From contig CBDHHD010000004.1 in assembly GCA_965263285.1 (NCBI GenBank), positions 868,001-932,000 of the forward strand: DNA of 64,000 nt. Direction: 5' to 3'. Below are positions 1-10,815 of this stretch, piece by piece (position 1 is the first letter of the stretch; each line of letters begins with the position of its first letter). The notes beneath the pieces are model-generated. The model was not told the DNA's origin, did not search any database, and saw only the letters and a program-made list of their open reading frames with translations. This DNA is from JASGCP01 sp965263285. GTDB lineage: Bacteria; Bacteroidota; Bacteroidia; Chitinophagales; Chitinophagaceae. The translations under genes were made by a program, and so were the position numbers.

Positions 1-3000
1 TGTGTTAACTGATTCAATTGCTCCGTATCTTTCTGAATATTTTTTAATATATTTAATATGCTCTCATTAGAACTATGTCGCACTACCAAGGGTAGTGTGT
101 TGATATACAAGCCTACCGATTGCTCTATATCATTAATTGGCAAGCTTCTGCCTGAAAACGTTATGCCAATAATATTCTCATTCCTATTATCATATACACT
201 TAATGCCTTGCTCCAACACCACATGATTAAATTACTCCAGGTAAGTCCTTCTTGTTTAATAAAACTTGACAAAGCTCTGTATTCCTTATCTCTTATCTTA
301 ACCCCTTTTGATATGGGTTCTTGAATAAATTTGTAGTCTAACAGATTAATACCGTTCGCCTCTTGCTTTCTCAATCCCCTTACATCTATCGTTCTTTCTA
401 CACCAGATAGATAATCTACCCACCATTTACTATATATATCCTTTTTACTTTGCAGTTGTAAATACTCTTGTGCCCTCAAATAGGCTTGATCCTCTAATAG
501 TTCAACTGGTGTATTTTGATTTATTAAACTATTATAAACTTCATGAATATAATTTAATAAATTAGGATTACTCCATCCATCACTTATTGCATGATGATTA
601 CTATATAAAACCACAAACTCTTCTTTATCTACTTGTATCAAATAAACCCTTAATAAATTACCCTTCGCTAAATCATAGTCCTCTTTCCTATCTTCTATGC
701 AAATAGTCTCTATAGCTTTTTCTTTATTTCTCTTATCCTGAATATCTCTAAATCGATAATCTAATGTTATCTTCTTATCTATAATCTGCACTATCTCTTC
801 TTCCCAATTAAACCGAACTCTTAACCCAGGATAACGATCTAAAGCTTGTTGCCATGACTGAATAAAATAATCCTCATTCACTTGGCTTTTATATTTCCAC
901 AATAACTGAACTTTATACGCATCGTCTCCTTCAGACTTACTCAAATAATGATAGATAAATCCTGCTTGTAAACTATTGGCTACATAAATGGCTTGTATCT
1001 CATTTTCTTGTTGCAATCTATTAAGCAAATCTTTGCTTACTATATAATTCGTATCACTTGTAGTAAGATAAGATCTATTGACTGACTGAATATAATTAGT
1101 AATAACAATCATTTCTTGCTTAAAATATGTTGAAACCGTATCTATATATTCCTTACTCAGTCTTCCTCGTATTGAAAATCCCAAAACACCATTTGCACCT
1201 ACTCCCCCATTGATATCTAACCAAAGATTGCTTTTATTTTTATTAGATACCGACATCCCACTTGACTCATTTGTTAAAAACCAATCTTGTTGCTCTTCTT
1301 TCTTAAATACCCCCAAGTAGTTAAAGCTAATCTTTGGCAAATGCTTATACCCTCTTATAAATCCATAGCCAATACCTTTATTGGGGATTCTTCTCAACTC
1401 CTCCTTTACTTCAATAATTGACTCTTGCACATTATCATATATAGGCAGATGAATAGGTATAATACTCGTAAACCAGCCCATTGTCTTAGAAATATCTATA
1501 TCGTCTTGTAACGACTCTCTCCCATGACCTTCTAATAAAATAGATATTTCCTGCTCATTAAATAACTTTCCTAAGGCTCTTGCTAAGGCAGTTAACAACA
1601 AATCATTTACCTCTGTATGAAATACTTGATTCGCAGATAATAACAAATAACTAGTTATATCTCTATCTATTGCAATAGTTGTAATATAATCCTCTTCTTG
1701 TATAGTAGTCTTTGATAAGAGTTTTATTATATTTTCTTGGACTTTATTCTCTATCCCTTCCCAATAGGTCAACTCATTGGGATATTTTATTATGTACTCT
1801 TTCCCCAAGTTTGCCCATTGTCGATAGCTGATTCGTTTAGCTAATAGCTTCTTGCCTTTATACACTGTTTCTATATCTTCCAGCAAAATACGCCAACTCA
1901 CTGCATCAATAATAAGATGATGTGCAGCAATAAATATTCTCGCTGTCTTATTTTTATAGCCATGAATATAAGCTATTTGATAAGTCTTACTCTCGTAGAT
2001 GTTAAAACTATCTTGCCAACTCGTGTATTGCCTTTTTAATTTCTCTTCAAATACACTAGTACCCTCTTGCTCATTCCATTCGCGAATATCAAGTATTTCT
2101 AACATCATAACCTCTTTCTCACTATCATAATATTGAATAATATTTCCTTCTGCATCTTTTCTATAGGTAAGTCTGAATGCATCATGCTGCTCAACAACTT
2201 TTTCTATCGCTATCTTCAATTTTTCTATCTCTAATTCTGGGGACTCTATTAAAAAAGATTGATTATAATGATGCTCATTAGTCAGTTTTAATTCAAAAAA
2301 ATATTGTTGTATCGGCAATAAGGGCAACTCGCCTGATAGTTTGCCTTGTTCAGATAGATACACTTTAATTTGATGGTTACTCAATACATGCGCTACCATT
2401 CTTTCGATGGTTCTATGTTCAAAAACATCCTTCACACTTAATTCTTTTCCCAATTCACTTCTCACCCTAGTACTCAGCCGAATAGATTTAATACTGTCAC
2501 CTCCTACCTTAAAAAAATCATCTTGTACTCCTATATTGTTATTGCCTAATAATTTCTCCCAAATAGATAGCAGTTGTTGCTCTAATTCATTTGTAGGTGC
2601 TTTGTATTCTTTGCTATCAGCAAGGTTATATTCTATGGCTAATAATGCCTTTCTATCCAGTTTGCCATTCACCGTTAAAGGCATCTGCTCTATTTGCAAC
2701 AGCCCTGTAGGCACCATATAGTCAGGCAATTGCTTAGATAGGTAACTTATTAATTCTTCTACATCCACTTGCTCCTTAGCAACAAAATATCCCACTAAGT
2801 ATTTATTATTTCCTTTCTCATTAACCAATACTACAGCTTGTTCAATAACTTGTTCATCCTTTAATCCTTCAATCCTAGTCTGAAATCCTTGAATCCTATT
2901 CTCTATCTCACCCAATTCAATTCTATAACCCCTTATCTTCACTTGAAAATCATTCCTACCTATATATTCAATATTGCCATCGGGGAGCATTCGAACCAAA

Positions 3001-5567
3001 TCACCTGTCTTGTAGAGTTTGCTATTTCTATTTTTTTGTTTCTCTTCTTCAGTTTGAAAAGGATTTTTTATAAATCGTTCCGCAGTTAATTCAGGTCTAT
3101 TCAAATATCCTCTTGCTACGCCATCACCTCCAATATACAATTCTCCCATAGATCCTATTGGCAATAATCTTATATTGCCATCTAAAATATAAGCAACTGT
3201 ATTATCAATAGGCTTACCAATAGGCACAAGTGTTTCCTTATCTAAATTATTGCAATCAGCAAATAAAACATCTATTGACGCTTCCGTAGGTCCGTATAAA
3301 TTATATATAGATACCGCAGGAAACAAATGCTTAAACTTAATTACTGTACGAAGCTCCAACGCCTCTCCACTACAAAATAGGTATTTCAAAGAAACTAAAC
3401 TATTCTCCTTATCTACTATATATTCCAAAAAGGCTACAAGTACTGATGGTACAAAATGAATAGTAGTAATTTTTCTCTCTTGTATCGTACTCAATAGCTG
3501 CGTAGCATCTTTTTCTAATCCTTGCTTTAACACAACTATTGTAGCACCTACCCAATTTGCCCATAATAACTCCCATACAGACACATCAAAAGAATAATTT
3601 GTCTTTTGCAAAACCCTATCTGCTTCATTCAATGGATATTTAGATTGCATCCATGCAATTCTATTAACTACTCCTTGATGATCAATCATCACTCCCTTAG
3701 GATTCCCCGTTGTACCTGAAGTATAGATAATATATGCTAAAGAACGAGAGCTAATGGTTAATGGTAAATGGTTAATGGTAAATGAATATAATTCTTTTAG
3801 AAATTGTTCATCTGTTACATTAACAATTGGAAACTGAACATTTTCAATTTCCAATTTGCAATTTGTAATTAAACACTTAGGTTGAGTGTCTTGTAAAACA
3901 AACAACACTCTCTCTTCGGGATACTCAGGAGAGATAGGACAATAAGCCGCTCCACTCTTAAACACTCCTAAAATAGCAATAATCATCCACTCACTTCGCT
4001 CTAATAGCAAACAAATAATATCGTCTCCTTTAGTTTGATAATTATTATACAAATAATTTGCTAACTGATTAGCTTTGTTGTTTAACTCTTGATAAGTTAA
4101 TTGCTTCTCCTCAAATACCACCGCTATATTATTCGGTGTTCGTGTTACTTGTTCCTCAAATAGCTGATGTATGGTTTTGTCTTTGGGGTAGTCTCTTTCT
4201 GTTTTGTTGTAGTCATATAACAGGTATTGATATTCCTTATCTGTAAGTATATTATATTCGCCAATAGTTTTAGTTGCATCTAATAAAACATCCCCTAACA
4301 ATTTAAAATATCTTTCAAAAAAAACATCCATTAACTGCTCATTTATTCCAGTTTCTTTGCATTCCACAAAAAAACGAATACCTTGTTCTCCTACTCTTTG
4401 CATATTTATTATTAACCTATCTGAAAACATAGTGCTCTCAACCGTATCATATTGCCACTCTCCTTTACTTGTGCCATCAAAAGAAAACAATAATTTACTC
4501 ACATTGTCTTGTTGCACTAGCGCTACTGGCCTATCTAATCTATGAATATCCCCTGCATCTATCATCCAATAAGTAGGGGTATAGGCAGGAATAACTTCTT
4601 CTCCTATTACTAACGTCTTTTTAATTTCCTTAAAAAACCCTTTTGTATCCTCCAGCAAGCATAAAAAACTCTTTGTACGAGTAATACAAAAAGGAATAAA
4701 AATATTATTAACTCCTTGTATATACGCCTTACTATTTACAAGGTAAGGCAAAGAAAACAATAATTTAGAGGGCTCTTCATATAAATGTTTATAAAAAAGA
4801 ACAGACAAAGTCGTTATATAAATAATGTAGTCTGTTACAACACGCTGTTTCGCTAATCTTGCCACTCCCATAACATATTCAAGAGGAACAGAATAGTATC
4901 TAAAAATTTTATTTTCTTTATTATATTTATATGCCCCTTGAGGTAGCTTTAAAAAGTCTAAAGATATGCTCTCTCCTCCCTCTAATTTCTCTCTCCAAAA
5001 ATTCATTAAAACCTCACGATGTGTTTCTAACATCCCTTTAACTTTCCTTACAAAAAGAAGATTTTCTTGTTGTTGAGTTTTAATTGAAATCGAATATCTA
5101 AAATGAATATCATTATAATAATTTGAAAGTAAACGAACAAGCTCATATAGAATCATCCCACCGCTGATAAGATGATGACACACAAACAAAATACAATATT
5201 TATCTATTCCTTTTTTAATAACACACACTCTTGTTAAGCTACTTTTATTCGTTAAATCAAATGGCTTTCTAATCAAACTCTTTATTTCATCAAATGACAA
5301 AGCATGATCAATATACTCTATAGAACTATATTGATTATCAAATGAAGCTAATGAAATTTTACCTTGTTCTTTTGAAACATATAGGTGATAATATAAAAAA
5401 TCCCTCTCTATTCTTTTACACGCCAAGAATAATCTTTCTATATCTAAAGAACCATGGATTTCCTGTAAAAAGAATACATTATAGCCTAATGGATCTAATT
5501 CCCACTCATAAAAAAACAACTCTTGATAAGGTGATAGTGGAAGGCTATTATCTAAATCAAGATGCAT
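1..5567 (-). CDS. NRPS gene A, partial: C*-A(Ser)-PCP-E-C, continues past left edge
   Basis: This is the first 1855 codons of a large NRPS; the 3' part lies outside the window. Domains in order are an N-terminal condensation-like domain (about residues 1-440) with the altered motif HHLISGG near 130, an adenylation domain (about 460-970) with A3 motif YTSGTTGNPKG near 614, a carrier protein with GGDSIKS near 1022, an epimerization domain with HHLIIDAVSW near 1214, and the start of a second condensation domain with HHAISDG near 1656. The pocket residues read D-V-W-H-F-S-L-I-D, which matches the known serine code, so the module should supply D-Ser. The gene matches gene B without gaps over its whole visible length, so the missing part may resemble gene B (C-A-PCP-KS-AT-ACP-TE), but that cannot be seen. 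The start is the ATG shared by all four NRPS genes, 15 nt after a promoter element. Confidence 0.95.
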   Translation of the reverse strand, partial: MHLDLDNSLPLSPYQELFFYEWELDPLGYNVFFLQEIHGSLDIERLFLACKRIERDFLYYHLYVSKEQGKISLASFDNQYSSIEYIDHALSFDEIKSLIRKPFDLTNKSSLTRVCVIKKGIDKYCILFVCHHLISGGMILYELVRLLSNYYNDIHFRYSISIKTQQQENLLFVRKVKGMLETHREVLMNFWREKLEGGESISLDFLKLPQGAYKYNKENKIFRYYSVPLEYVMGVARLAKQRVVTDYIIYITTLSVLFYKHLYEEPSKLLFSLPYLVNSKAYIQGVNNIFIPFCITRTKSFLCLLEDTKGFFKEIKKTLVIGEEVIPAYTPTYWMIDAGDIHRLDRPVALVQQDNVSKLLFSFDGTSKGEWQYDTVESTMFSDRLIINMQRVGEQGIRFFVECKETGINEQLMDVFFERYFKLLGDVLLDATKTIGEYNILTDKEYQYLLYDYNKTERDYPKDKTIHQLFEEQVTRTPNNIAVVFEEKQLTYQELNNKANQLANYLYNNYQTKGDDIICLLLERSEWMIIAILGVFKSGAAYCPISPEYPEERVLFVLQDTQPKCLITNCKLEIENVQFPIVNVTDEQFLKELYSFTINHLPLTISSRSLAYIIYTSGTTGNPKGVMIDHQGVVNRIAWMQSKYPLNEADRVLQKTNYSFDVSVWELLWANWVGATIVVLKQGLEKDATQLLSTIQERKITTIHFVPSVLVAFLEYIVDKENSLVSLKYLFCSGEALELRTVIKFKHLFPAVSIYNLYGPTEASIDVLFADCNNLDKETLVPIGKPIDNTVAYILDGNIRLLPIGSMGELYIGGDGVARGYLNRPELTAERFIKNPFQTEEEKQKNRNSKLYKTGDLVRMLPDGNIEYIGRNDFQVKIRGYRIELGEIENRIQGFQTRIEGLKDEQVIEQAVVLVNEKGNNKYLVGYFVAKEQVDVEELISYLSKQLPDYMVPTGLLQIEQMPLTVNGKLDRKALLAIEYNLADSKEYKAPTNELEQQLLSIWEKLLGNNNIGVQDDFFKVGGDSIKSIRLSTRVRSELGKELSVKDVFEHRTIERMVAHVLSNHQIKVYLSEQGKLSGELPLLPIQQYFFELKLTNEHHYNQSFLIESPELEIEKLKIAIEKVVEQHDAFRLTYRKDAEGNIIQYYDSEKEVMMLEILDIREWNEQEGTSVFEEKLKRQYTSWQDSFNIYESKTYQIAYIHGYKNKTARIFIAAHHLIIDAVSWRILLEDIETVYKGKKLLAKRISYRQWANLGKEYIIKYPNELTYWEGIENKVQENIIKLLSKTTIQEEDYITTIAIDRDITSYLLLSANQVFHTEVNDLLLTALARALGKLFNEQEISILLEGHGRESLQDDIDISKTMGWFTSIIPIHLPIYDNVQESIIEVKEELRRIPNKGIGYGFIRGYKHLPKISFNYLGVFKKEEQQDWFLTNESSGMSVSNKNKSNLWLDINGGVGANGVLGFSIRGRLSKEYIDTVSTYFKQEMIVITNYIQSVNRSYLTTSDTNYIVSKDLLNRLQQENEIQAIYVANSLQAGFIYHYLSKSEGDDAYKVQLLWKYKSQVNEDYFIQSWQQALDRYPGLRVRFNWEEEIVQIIDKKITLDYRFRDIQDKRNKEKAIETICIEDRKEDYDLAKGNLLRVYLIQVDKEEFVVLYSNHHAISDGWSNPNLLNYIHEVYNSLINQNTPVELLEDQAYLRAQEYLQLQSKKDIYSKWWVDYLSGVERTIDVRGLRKQEANGINLLDYKFIQEPISKGVKIRDKEYRALSSFIKQEGLTWSNLIMWCWSKALSVYDNRNENIIGITFSGRSLPINDIEQSVGLYINTLPLVVRHSSNESILNILKNIQKDTEQLNQLT

Positions 5568-5582
5568 ACATAAATTTTAACA

Positions 5583-5616
5583 CAAAGCTAATATAATTAT
5601 TTCTCATCTTACCAAA
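5583..5616 (-). promoter_or_regulatory. Bacteroidota-type promoter of gene A
   Basis: On the minus strand, TAGCTTTG (5583-5590) matches the Bacteroidota -7 consensus TAnnTTTG and lies 15 nt before the ATG at 5567. A TTTG 22 nt further upstream (5613-5616) may be the -33 element. The N19 TTG seen at the other three copies is changed here. The block is conserved upstream of all four NRPS genes. Confidence 0.55.
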
Positions 5617-5655
5617 TAATCAAATCTATTTATATAAGAATTTGAAAATGAATAT

Positions 5656-6099
5656 ATGAATCAAAATCCTGAATTTGCTGATACGATGACAAGATTTAAA
5701 GATTCACTTATTAGATATTCTTTATTAATTCAAGATAGTAAAATACAAAAATTAAAAGAATTTATACCAGCAAAATTATATGATGCATATAATATAGTTA
5801 AAAACATTGATGACTATTATAATGGATTGAGTGATTCACAAAAAAATAATGCAATCAGAAAAGTATCTGACTCAATAAAATTAGGTGAGCATTTTGATTA
5901 CAGCAATGCTAAAGAAAATCTTGTTAATGGAGTAAGTAAAATTGATGACTTAACTAGTAGTGATGCTGTTGTTGGTAGTAGTGTTAAAGAGATATTAAAT
6001 ATCATGCAAGGTAAATTACCAGATGCTAATGACATTACTATAGAAAAGGTAAAAGGTGGCGAAGGATTAGATAAAGTTAATGGTAAATTTAAATATTAA
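5656..6099 (+). CDS. Hypothetical protein, 147 aa, possibly the C-terminal part of a larger gene
   Basis: I do not recognise this protein. It is hydrophilic and Lys/Asp/Ser-rich, probably mostly helical, and has no obvious signal peptide or membrane segment. It is the only non-NRPS, non-transposase ORF here that does not look like a shadow. Codons stay open upstream to 5638, and the homology between the gene A and gene B upstream regions stops at about 5633, so the ORF begins just where a repeat ends. That suggests an N-terminally truncated gene brought in by rearrangement. No convincing RBS or promoter was seen. The last 34 codons recur at 20350-20452 beside the other NRPS/PKS 3' end, so this sequence belonged to the ancestral duplicated unit. 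It is divergent from gene A and convergent with gene B. Confidence 0.5.
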   Translation: MNQNPEFADTMTRFKDSLIRYSLLIQDSKIQKLKEFIPAKLYDAYNIVKNIDDYYNGLSDSQKNNAIRKVSDSIKLGEHFDYSNAKENLVNGVSKIDDLTSSDAVVGSSVKEILNIMQGKLPDANDITIEKVKGGEGLDKVNGKFKY

Positions 6100-9000
6100 A
6101 AATTCAAGTTACAAATGCAAATTATCTAATTTTTTAAAAGCCCCTTTACACACTTTTATGAACACTACCCCTCAAAAAATGATATAGTCTCATTCCTTTA
6201 TCTTTGCATTTAAAATTTCTATTATTTTATTCTGCCCTACTTCTAATATATTATAATGTGTTGCTCCTTCTATTTCAAAGTTATCTATGTTGCCCCCACA
6301 AAAATCTCTCCACCCACATAATTTATCCCTGTTTGCTTCTGAGCCTCTATCTTCCTCTACAATAGATGCCTTGCATATAATCATATCCAATTGTTCAGTC
6401 TTAGGTATTTGATATCCCAAAAGACAAGTCATTAGTTTCCACGCACATGATAAAAAATGATCTATTTGCTCCTTATTATTCAACTCTTGTAACCCCTTTT
6501 TATATTTTTTTATTTGCATACTTATCACTTCATCAAAGCGTTGCCTATTGTGATACGCTTCTGTATAATATGCCCACCCATCAAAAGTTACTACAATTAC
6601 TAATTTGCCCATTCTCTCTAACATAGACCCAACGCCATATGCTAATACTCCACCCATTGAAGAACCCGCTAAATAATATTTTTCAGCTAAGGGGTTTACT
6701 TTAAGCACCTCAGCTACATATATCATAACTAATTCCTCCATCTTATTAACCTCTATTAACTGATCTCCATATACATTAATATTTTGTATACCATAACAAT
6801 TATATTCCTCTGAAATTCCTTGTGCAATATTCATATAACCTCCTACTGTACCTCCTACCGCATGAAAAAAGAAAATATTCTTACTCTTATCGCTTCCCTC
6901 CCTTAAAAGAACCAAAATATTATCCCTATACAAGCTTCCTACAGTATGCTTATTATCATCTTTACTACTGTCCCTATCCCCTATTTTCCTCTCTTTTTCT
7001 TGTTCTAAATATTTCGATAACTTATCTATACTATCATAACGCAATAACTCTCCCATCGTAATCTCATACCCTAAATTCTTTATCTTTGTTAAAAGCTGTA
7101 TTAATCGTAACGAAGTCCCTCCCATTTTAGAAAATGAATCTACCTCAGATATCTCCTCATAGCCTAATACTAATTGATAGACTTGTTTTACTTCCTCCTC
7201 TAAAGAAGGACAACCTCGTTGCTCTTCCAAAACGCCCTGCTCCCTTGATTTAACCAACATATCTGTGCTACTATCCGCATGTAAACCTACTATCTCTTGT
7301 TCATACATCACATACAACTGCTTGTCAAAGCAATACACAGGGACATCTACCCATTTGGGCTCTCCTACTCTCTCTAAATGCAATTCCGACCATGAAACCT
7401 TAACCCCTAACGACCATAACATACCCCATACTTCCAAGCGATTAAAAACCTTAGCTACGTCTTCCTTACCCTGTTCTCTCTGTAATCTACTGGGTAATAA
7501 CGATAACACTTTTGCCTTGGCATTGGTGTCTTGTATAAAACTGCACAAACCAGAACCTGCTCCTATCTCTATAAACACTGCTTCGGGCATCTCTAACAAT
7601 ACCCTGTCTATGCCCTTACTAAATTCTACTTTACTACACATTTGATCGCCCCAATACACACCACTCTTTGCTCTCTTTTCACTTAACCAATCCCCATTGA
7701 TGCAACTCATTAACCGAATATCAAGTTTCCTTACCTTTCGCTTTTCTATTGCCTCACTAAATAACTGACCCGTTTTTCGCATCTTTTCGGAATGTACCAA
7801 TCCAAGCACCTCTATACATCTACTTTCAACCCCCTTATTCTTGCAATATTCCCGAAAATCCTCTAATATTATCCTGTCTCCTAATACGACAAAAGAGGCA
7901 GGACTATTCTCTAATACTAACTCTAACTTCTCTCTCTTATCATATCCCACATATACATCCTTACTGCCCTGTACTGACAATAAAACACCCGCGGGCATTT
8001 TCTCCATCAATCTACTCCGCTCTATTATTAAACCTAATCCATCTTCTAATGTCCATAAGCCAGACCATACAGCCCCTATCAATTCCCCTAAACTATGACC
8101 CATTATAGCATTCGCTTCTATACCATCACTCTTTAATACACTTGCCATACCATACCCTAATATGAATATCGATGCATGAATATAATCCATTCCTTTCACT
8201 TCTCTTTTTTTAGATGAACTATAATAATATAATGGATACAATACCTCTCGATAATCAAAATCATAATATAACTGAGTAATCTCCAAACATCTATCAACTG
8301 CTTGTCTAAATACCGCATTATCTCTATACCACTCATAACCAGCATTCGGATACCATGAACCTTGACCATCAAATAAAAAAACAAAATTCGGTACTACTTC
8401 CTTCTCTTGTATCTTACTTGTAGGTAATGGTAAACTTAGCTGCTGCTGCAATTCCTCATTATTCCTAGCCACTATCCACCGTCTGTAACCTAAGCCCTCC
8501 TTTCTATCTAATAAACTATAACTTATATCACTGAGGCGTTTATTCCCTTTTTCTCCTATATATTTCAGTAAAGACTCTTGATATAAATCTAATGAACGAA
8601 TGCTCATAGCAGACATAACAAACAAATAAGGAATACGACTATCCATATCTCTCTTTTCTATACATTCTTCTTCTTTAGCTTGATCAAACTCCTGTACTAC
8701 CAGATGCACATTCGTACCACCTATCCCAAATGAACTCACTCCTGCTGTTCGCAATCCCTTCTCTTTTCGTATCCATGGACAATTATGTTTACTTACCTCA
8801 AAACAAGTCTTCTCTATCGCTATATGAGGATTTATCTTCTCAAAATTAGGCTGACCAGGTATCATCTCCTTTTGCAACATTAACAGAACCTTTATGAGAC
8901 CTGCCATTCCCGCTGTTGTATCTGTATGGCCTATATTCGCTTTAACACTTCCTAACAATATCTTCTTAACACCGTGATTCTCCTTCCGTATTTCTCTTAC

Positions 9001-10815
9001 TCCCTCTATTGCCTGATACAATCCCTCTACCTCTATTGGATCTCCTAATGCCGTAGCAGTACCATGACACTCTATATAATCTAAATCCTCAAGTGTTGTT
9101 TTTGAATACAAATGCGCTTCAGCAATACATACTGACTGACCCTGTACCGATGGGGCTGTATAGCTCACTTTATTACTCCCATCATTATTACTTGCGGCAC
9201 TCTTAATGACTGCCAACACCTTATCTCCATCCCGCTTCGCATCTGATAACCTTTTTAGCAATACCACCCCTACACCATTACCTCCAATAGTGCCACTTGA
9301 ACCCTCATCAAATGTCTTACAATAACCATCCTTAGAATAAATGCTTCCTTCTGAATACATATATCCTACACGCTTCTGAACATCTATTCTACTTGCCCCT
9401 GCTATTGCCATATCACAACAGCCATGCTGTAATGCTATACATGCAGTATCTACAACCGCCAATCCTGTTGAACAAGCAGTTTGCATAGTTAATGCTACCC
9501 CTCTTAAATTAAGCATATACGACACCTGAGTAGCTGCGCTCGCATGTAAAGAACTAAACTCCCAAAAAGTAGATGTATCTTCACGACTTAAAAAATCAAC
9601 CGTATAGTTCATATCGTTTGACACACCTGCATATACCCCTATATTTCTCTTTTCTCTCCCTACTGTATAGCCCGTACTATCTAAACATAACCACGCATGC
9701 TCTACCAATTTCCTAATATTAGGGTGTAACCATCTAGCCGTTTGTGGTGTTTGCTTAAAAAACAAAGCATCCCAATATGCTGATGAAAATCCCATAGCAT
9801 TACTTATAGGAACAAAATCGGAATGGGCATATACCGACTTAGGTATTCCCAACGACTCGCACTCTTCCATTGTATATCGTTTGGCGGTCTCTTGCTTTTT
9901 CTCCAACACCTCCCATAATTTATCTAAGTCTTCCACTTGACTAAATTCTCCCGACATAGCTATAACTGCTATATCCTCTTGTTCTATTTGCTTTCTGCAA
10001 TACACCTGTATAGTATCTCTTTCCACTTTCTTTTTTATTTCCCCCTCTATGAAACTTGACAAAGCAACAATAGTCGGATAAGTAAATAAATCAGGCATAT
10101 TCACCACCACATCAGGATACTGACGCTTAATATTAGTTAATACCCGTATCATTAAAATAGAATTACCCCCTAAGCGAAAAAAAGAATCGCTAATGCTTAT
10201 ATCCTCCTCTTCTATATCTAATATCTTAGCCCATATTGCCCTTAATTCCTTCTCTATTGTCGTATGTGGCACTATTAATTCTTTAGCTGTATGATACTTG
10301 ATATCCAATAAATATCTTTTATCCAACTTGCCATTCACCGTTAAAGGCATCTGCTCTATTTGCAACAGCCATGTAGGCACCATATAGTCAGGCAATTGCT
10401 TAGACAAATAACTTCTTAATTCTTCAATATCTACCTGTTCCTTAGCCACAAAATATCCCACTAAATATTTATTATCTCCTTTCTCATTAACCAACACCAC
10501 AGCTTGTTCTATCATCCTAAAATCCTGAAATCCTTCAATCCTAGTCTGAAATCCTTGAATCCTATTCTCTATCTCCCCTAATTCAATTCTATAGCCCCTT
10601 ATCTTCACTTGAAAATCATTCCTGCCTATATATTCAATATTCCCATCGGGGAGCATTCGCACTAAATCTCCTGTTTTGTATATTCGCTCATTTTTGTTTT
10701 GCTTTTTTTCTTCTTCAGTTTGAAAAGGGTTTTTTATAAACCGTTCTGCAGTCAATTCAGGTCTATTCAAATATCCTCTTGCTACACCATCGCCTCCAAT
10801 GTATAATTCGCCAAT
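5995..10815. repeat. 4.8 kb direct repeat, copy 1 (partner 20350-25170)
   Basis: The 3' part of gene B (A2 C-terminal subdomain, PCP, KS, AT, ACP, TE) and the sequence beyond its stop codon align with the 3' part of gene C at a nearly constant offset of 14355 bp. Most of the block is nearly identical. Two patches diverge: the KS-AT linker and the second half of AT. The left limit is where the IS at 18118-20348 interrupts the partner copy; the right limit is where the A-domain cores differ. Confidence 0.85.
6190..10000 (-). other. KS-AT-ACP-TE polyketide module of gene B
   Basis: The Cys of TACSTG and the two His of HGTATALGDP and KANIGH form a complete KS triad, so condensation should be active. 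AT has the nucleophile motif GHSLGE, but its specificity region reads VHSEKM rather than the usual malonyl HAFH or methylmalonyl YASH, so the extender is uncertain. The carrier serine lies in GGTSL. TE has Ser in GSSMGG and a plausible Asp (TFDGW) and His (GATHY). Confidence 0.9.

Noticed and set aside
58..5596. Several plus-strand ORFs of 60-105 codons opposite gene A, with copies opposite genes B, C and D
   Set aside because: They are antisense to clearly coding NRPS sequence and recur only because the NRPS modules are repeated. They have no promoter, RBS or recognisable domain.
6100..6189. Possible terminator after gene B (and the same sequence after gene C at 20453-20544)
   Set aside because: There are T-runs, but I could not find a stable GC-rich hairpin in front of them.
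8196..8384. Short minus-strand ORF of 62 codons inside the gene B AT region (and at 22551-22736 in gene C)
   Set aside because: It is an alternative frame within a strongly conserved AT domain; duplication explains its recurrence.
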